A DNA stretch of 64,000 bases from a bacterium 1XD21-70 (lineage in GTDB: Bacteria > Bacillota > Clostridia > Lachnospirales > Lachnospiraceae), in assembly GCA_003669055.1 (NCBI GenBank), contig RAYB01000019.1, forward strand, positions 1-64,000. The letters are read 5' to 3'. A program made the position numbers and the translations under genes. Below the pieces are notes generated by a model. The model saw nothing but the letters and a program-made list of their open reading frames with translations, made no database searches and was not told the DNA's origin. This document shows positions 63,367-64,000 of this stretch, one piece after another (within the stretch, counting starts at the first letter, position 1; each line of letters opens with the position of its first letter).

Positions 63367-64000
63367 TTATTTATAATAGTCAAATATCAGCCCGTACATC
63401 CGCACGGTGTCCCCCTCCTGTATGCCTGCCTTTTCCAGGTCTTCCAAAATCCCATTCTCTTTCAGGAAATTCTGGAAAAATTGAAAGCCTTTTTCTGACT
63501 CCAAATTTGTATAGCCCAGCATTTTCTCAATGCGCGGGCCTTCCACTACAAATTCCCCGTCTTCATTTTTAGAGACTGTATAAGGCAAGTTATGAGCGTT
63601 TGCGTATTCAACCTCAAATTCCTTTTCAAAAATCACAGGTTTCTGATTTACTGTTTTCAGCAATTCATAGGCAGCATACAACAGCGCCTTCACCCCCTGC
63701 CCGCTGACCGCGGAGATGGGGTAAACCGAAATCCCCTGGGGCTCAAACTCTTTGCAAAGTGCCTCCACCGGGTCTTTGTCCCCTGGGTAAACAGCATCTA
63801 TCTTATTTGCAGCAATCACCATAGGGCGCTTTAATAAGTCCGGATTATACTTTTCTAATTCCGCATGGATGGTACTGATATCTGCCACAGGATCCCTCCC
63901 CTCGGTTCCCGCCGCATCCACTACATGGATCAGTACGCGTGTCCGTTCAATATGGCGTAAAAAATCATGCCCTAACCCCACCCCCTCGGATGCCCCTTCA
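63367..64000 (-). CDS. obgE: GTPase ObgE, C-terminal part (cut by window edge)
   Basis: Ribosome-assembly GTPase; its N-terminal Obg fold and the first part of the G domain lie beyond the window. Seen here are the end of the switch region (EGVGLGHDFLRHIERT), the G4 motif NKID, a later ISA motif, and the C-terminal OCT domain (KNEDGEFVVEGPRIEKM, MYGLIFDYYK). The reading frame runs without a stop to base 64000, so the gene is incomplete only because of the cut. Confidence 0.95.
   Translation of the reverse strand, partial: EGASEGVGLGHDFLRHIERTRVLIHVVDAAGTEGRDPVADISTIHAELEKYNPDLLKRPMVIAANKIDAVYPGDKDPVEALCKEFEPQGISVYPISAVSGQGVKALLYAAYELLKTVNQKPVIFEKEFEVEYANAHNLPYTVSKNEDGEFVVEGPRIEKMLGYTNLESEKGFQFFQNFLKENGILEDLEKAGIQEGDTVRMYGLIFDYYK

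Overview
The window is a dense stretch of core chromosome from a spore-forming, low-to-middle GC Gram-positive anaerobe. Class Clostridia is clear and family Lachnospiraceae is the best guess; I cannot name the genus. The evidence is a PPi-type phosphofructokinase, sporulation genes (spoIVA, yqfC, yqfD, a BofC-like gene), minCDE inside an mre/rodA cluster, sepF beside yggS, a LexA with Firmicutes-type boxes (CGAAC-N4-GTTCG), strong GGAGG ribosome sites and TTGACA/TATAAT-type promoters. All calls come from reading motifs and context; no database search was run. I see no rRNA, tRNA, CRISPR array, insertion sequence or prophage.

Layout, left to right. 1-351: a long imperfect palindrome, then the pfp promoter. 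352-6721: pfp with a small alarmone-hydrolase-like HD gene, spoIVA, a beta-CASP nuclease with RNase HI, and an LprI-like protein. 6771-13668: a carbohydrate locus in which a LacI regulator is divergent from a complete ABC importer and an intracellular GH32 fructosidase, with palindromic operators between them. 13793-24730: a 48-residue membrane peptide with alaS, then rpsU, then yqfC-yqfD-phoH-ybeY-yerB-like, a BofC-like gene and two flavoproteins. 24748-27660: proB-DUF896-formyl-THF cycloligase-proA. 27758-36078: miaB-mutS-mutL-miaA and a PLP lyase. 36201-45592: radC-mreC-mreD-PBP2-minCDE-rodA-mgsA-D,D-carboxypeptidase, the elongation and division-site machinery, without mreB. 45683-52311: a small P-loop protein, an orphan HlyD-like protein, yggS, sepF, aroB, lspA, an RluD-type synthase and a cytidylate-kinase-like gene. 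52373-55494: lexA divergent from a LysM division inhibitor (YneA-like), with four LexA boxes between them, then a tyrosine recombinase and a TtcA-type ATPase. 55624-59264: an LCP ligase and an NlpC/P60 wall hydrolase with a 36-bp tandem repeat. 59529-61355: glmS. 61431-64000: rsfS-yqeK-nadD-yhbY-obgE on the minus strand, with obgE cut by the window edge.

The main theme is cell-envelope growth and division (mre/PBP2/rodA, min, sepF, D,D-carboxypeptidase, LCP, NlpC/P60, glmS, lspA), linked to genome care (mutSL, radC, lexA/yneA) and RNA maturation (miaA/B, ybeY, ttcA-like, rluD, rsfS, yhbY). The fructan/sucrose cassette is the only clearly accessory-looking block. I found no wholly new multi-gene system. 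The items most worth a second look are the four-box LexA control region with its adjacent recombinase, the 36-bp repeat in the wall hydrolase, the large insertion in PBP2, the missing mreB, the peptide in front of alaS, and the orphan HlyD-like protein beside sepF.
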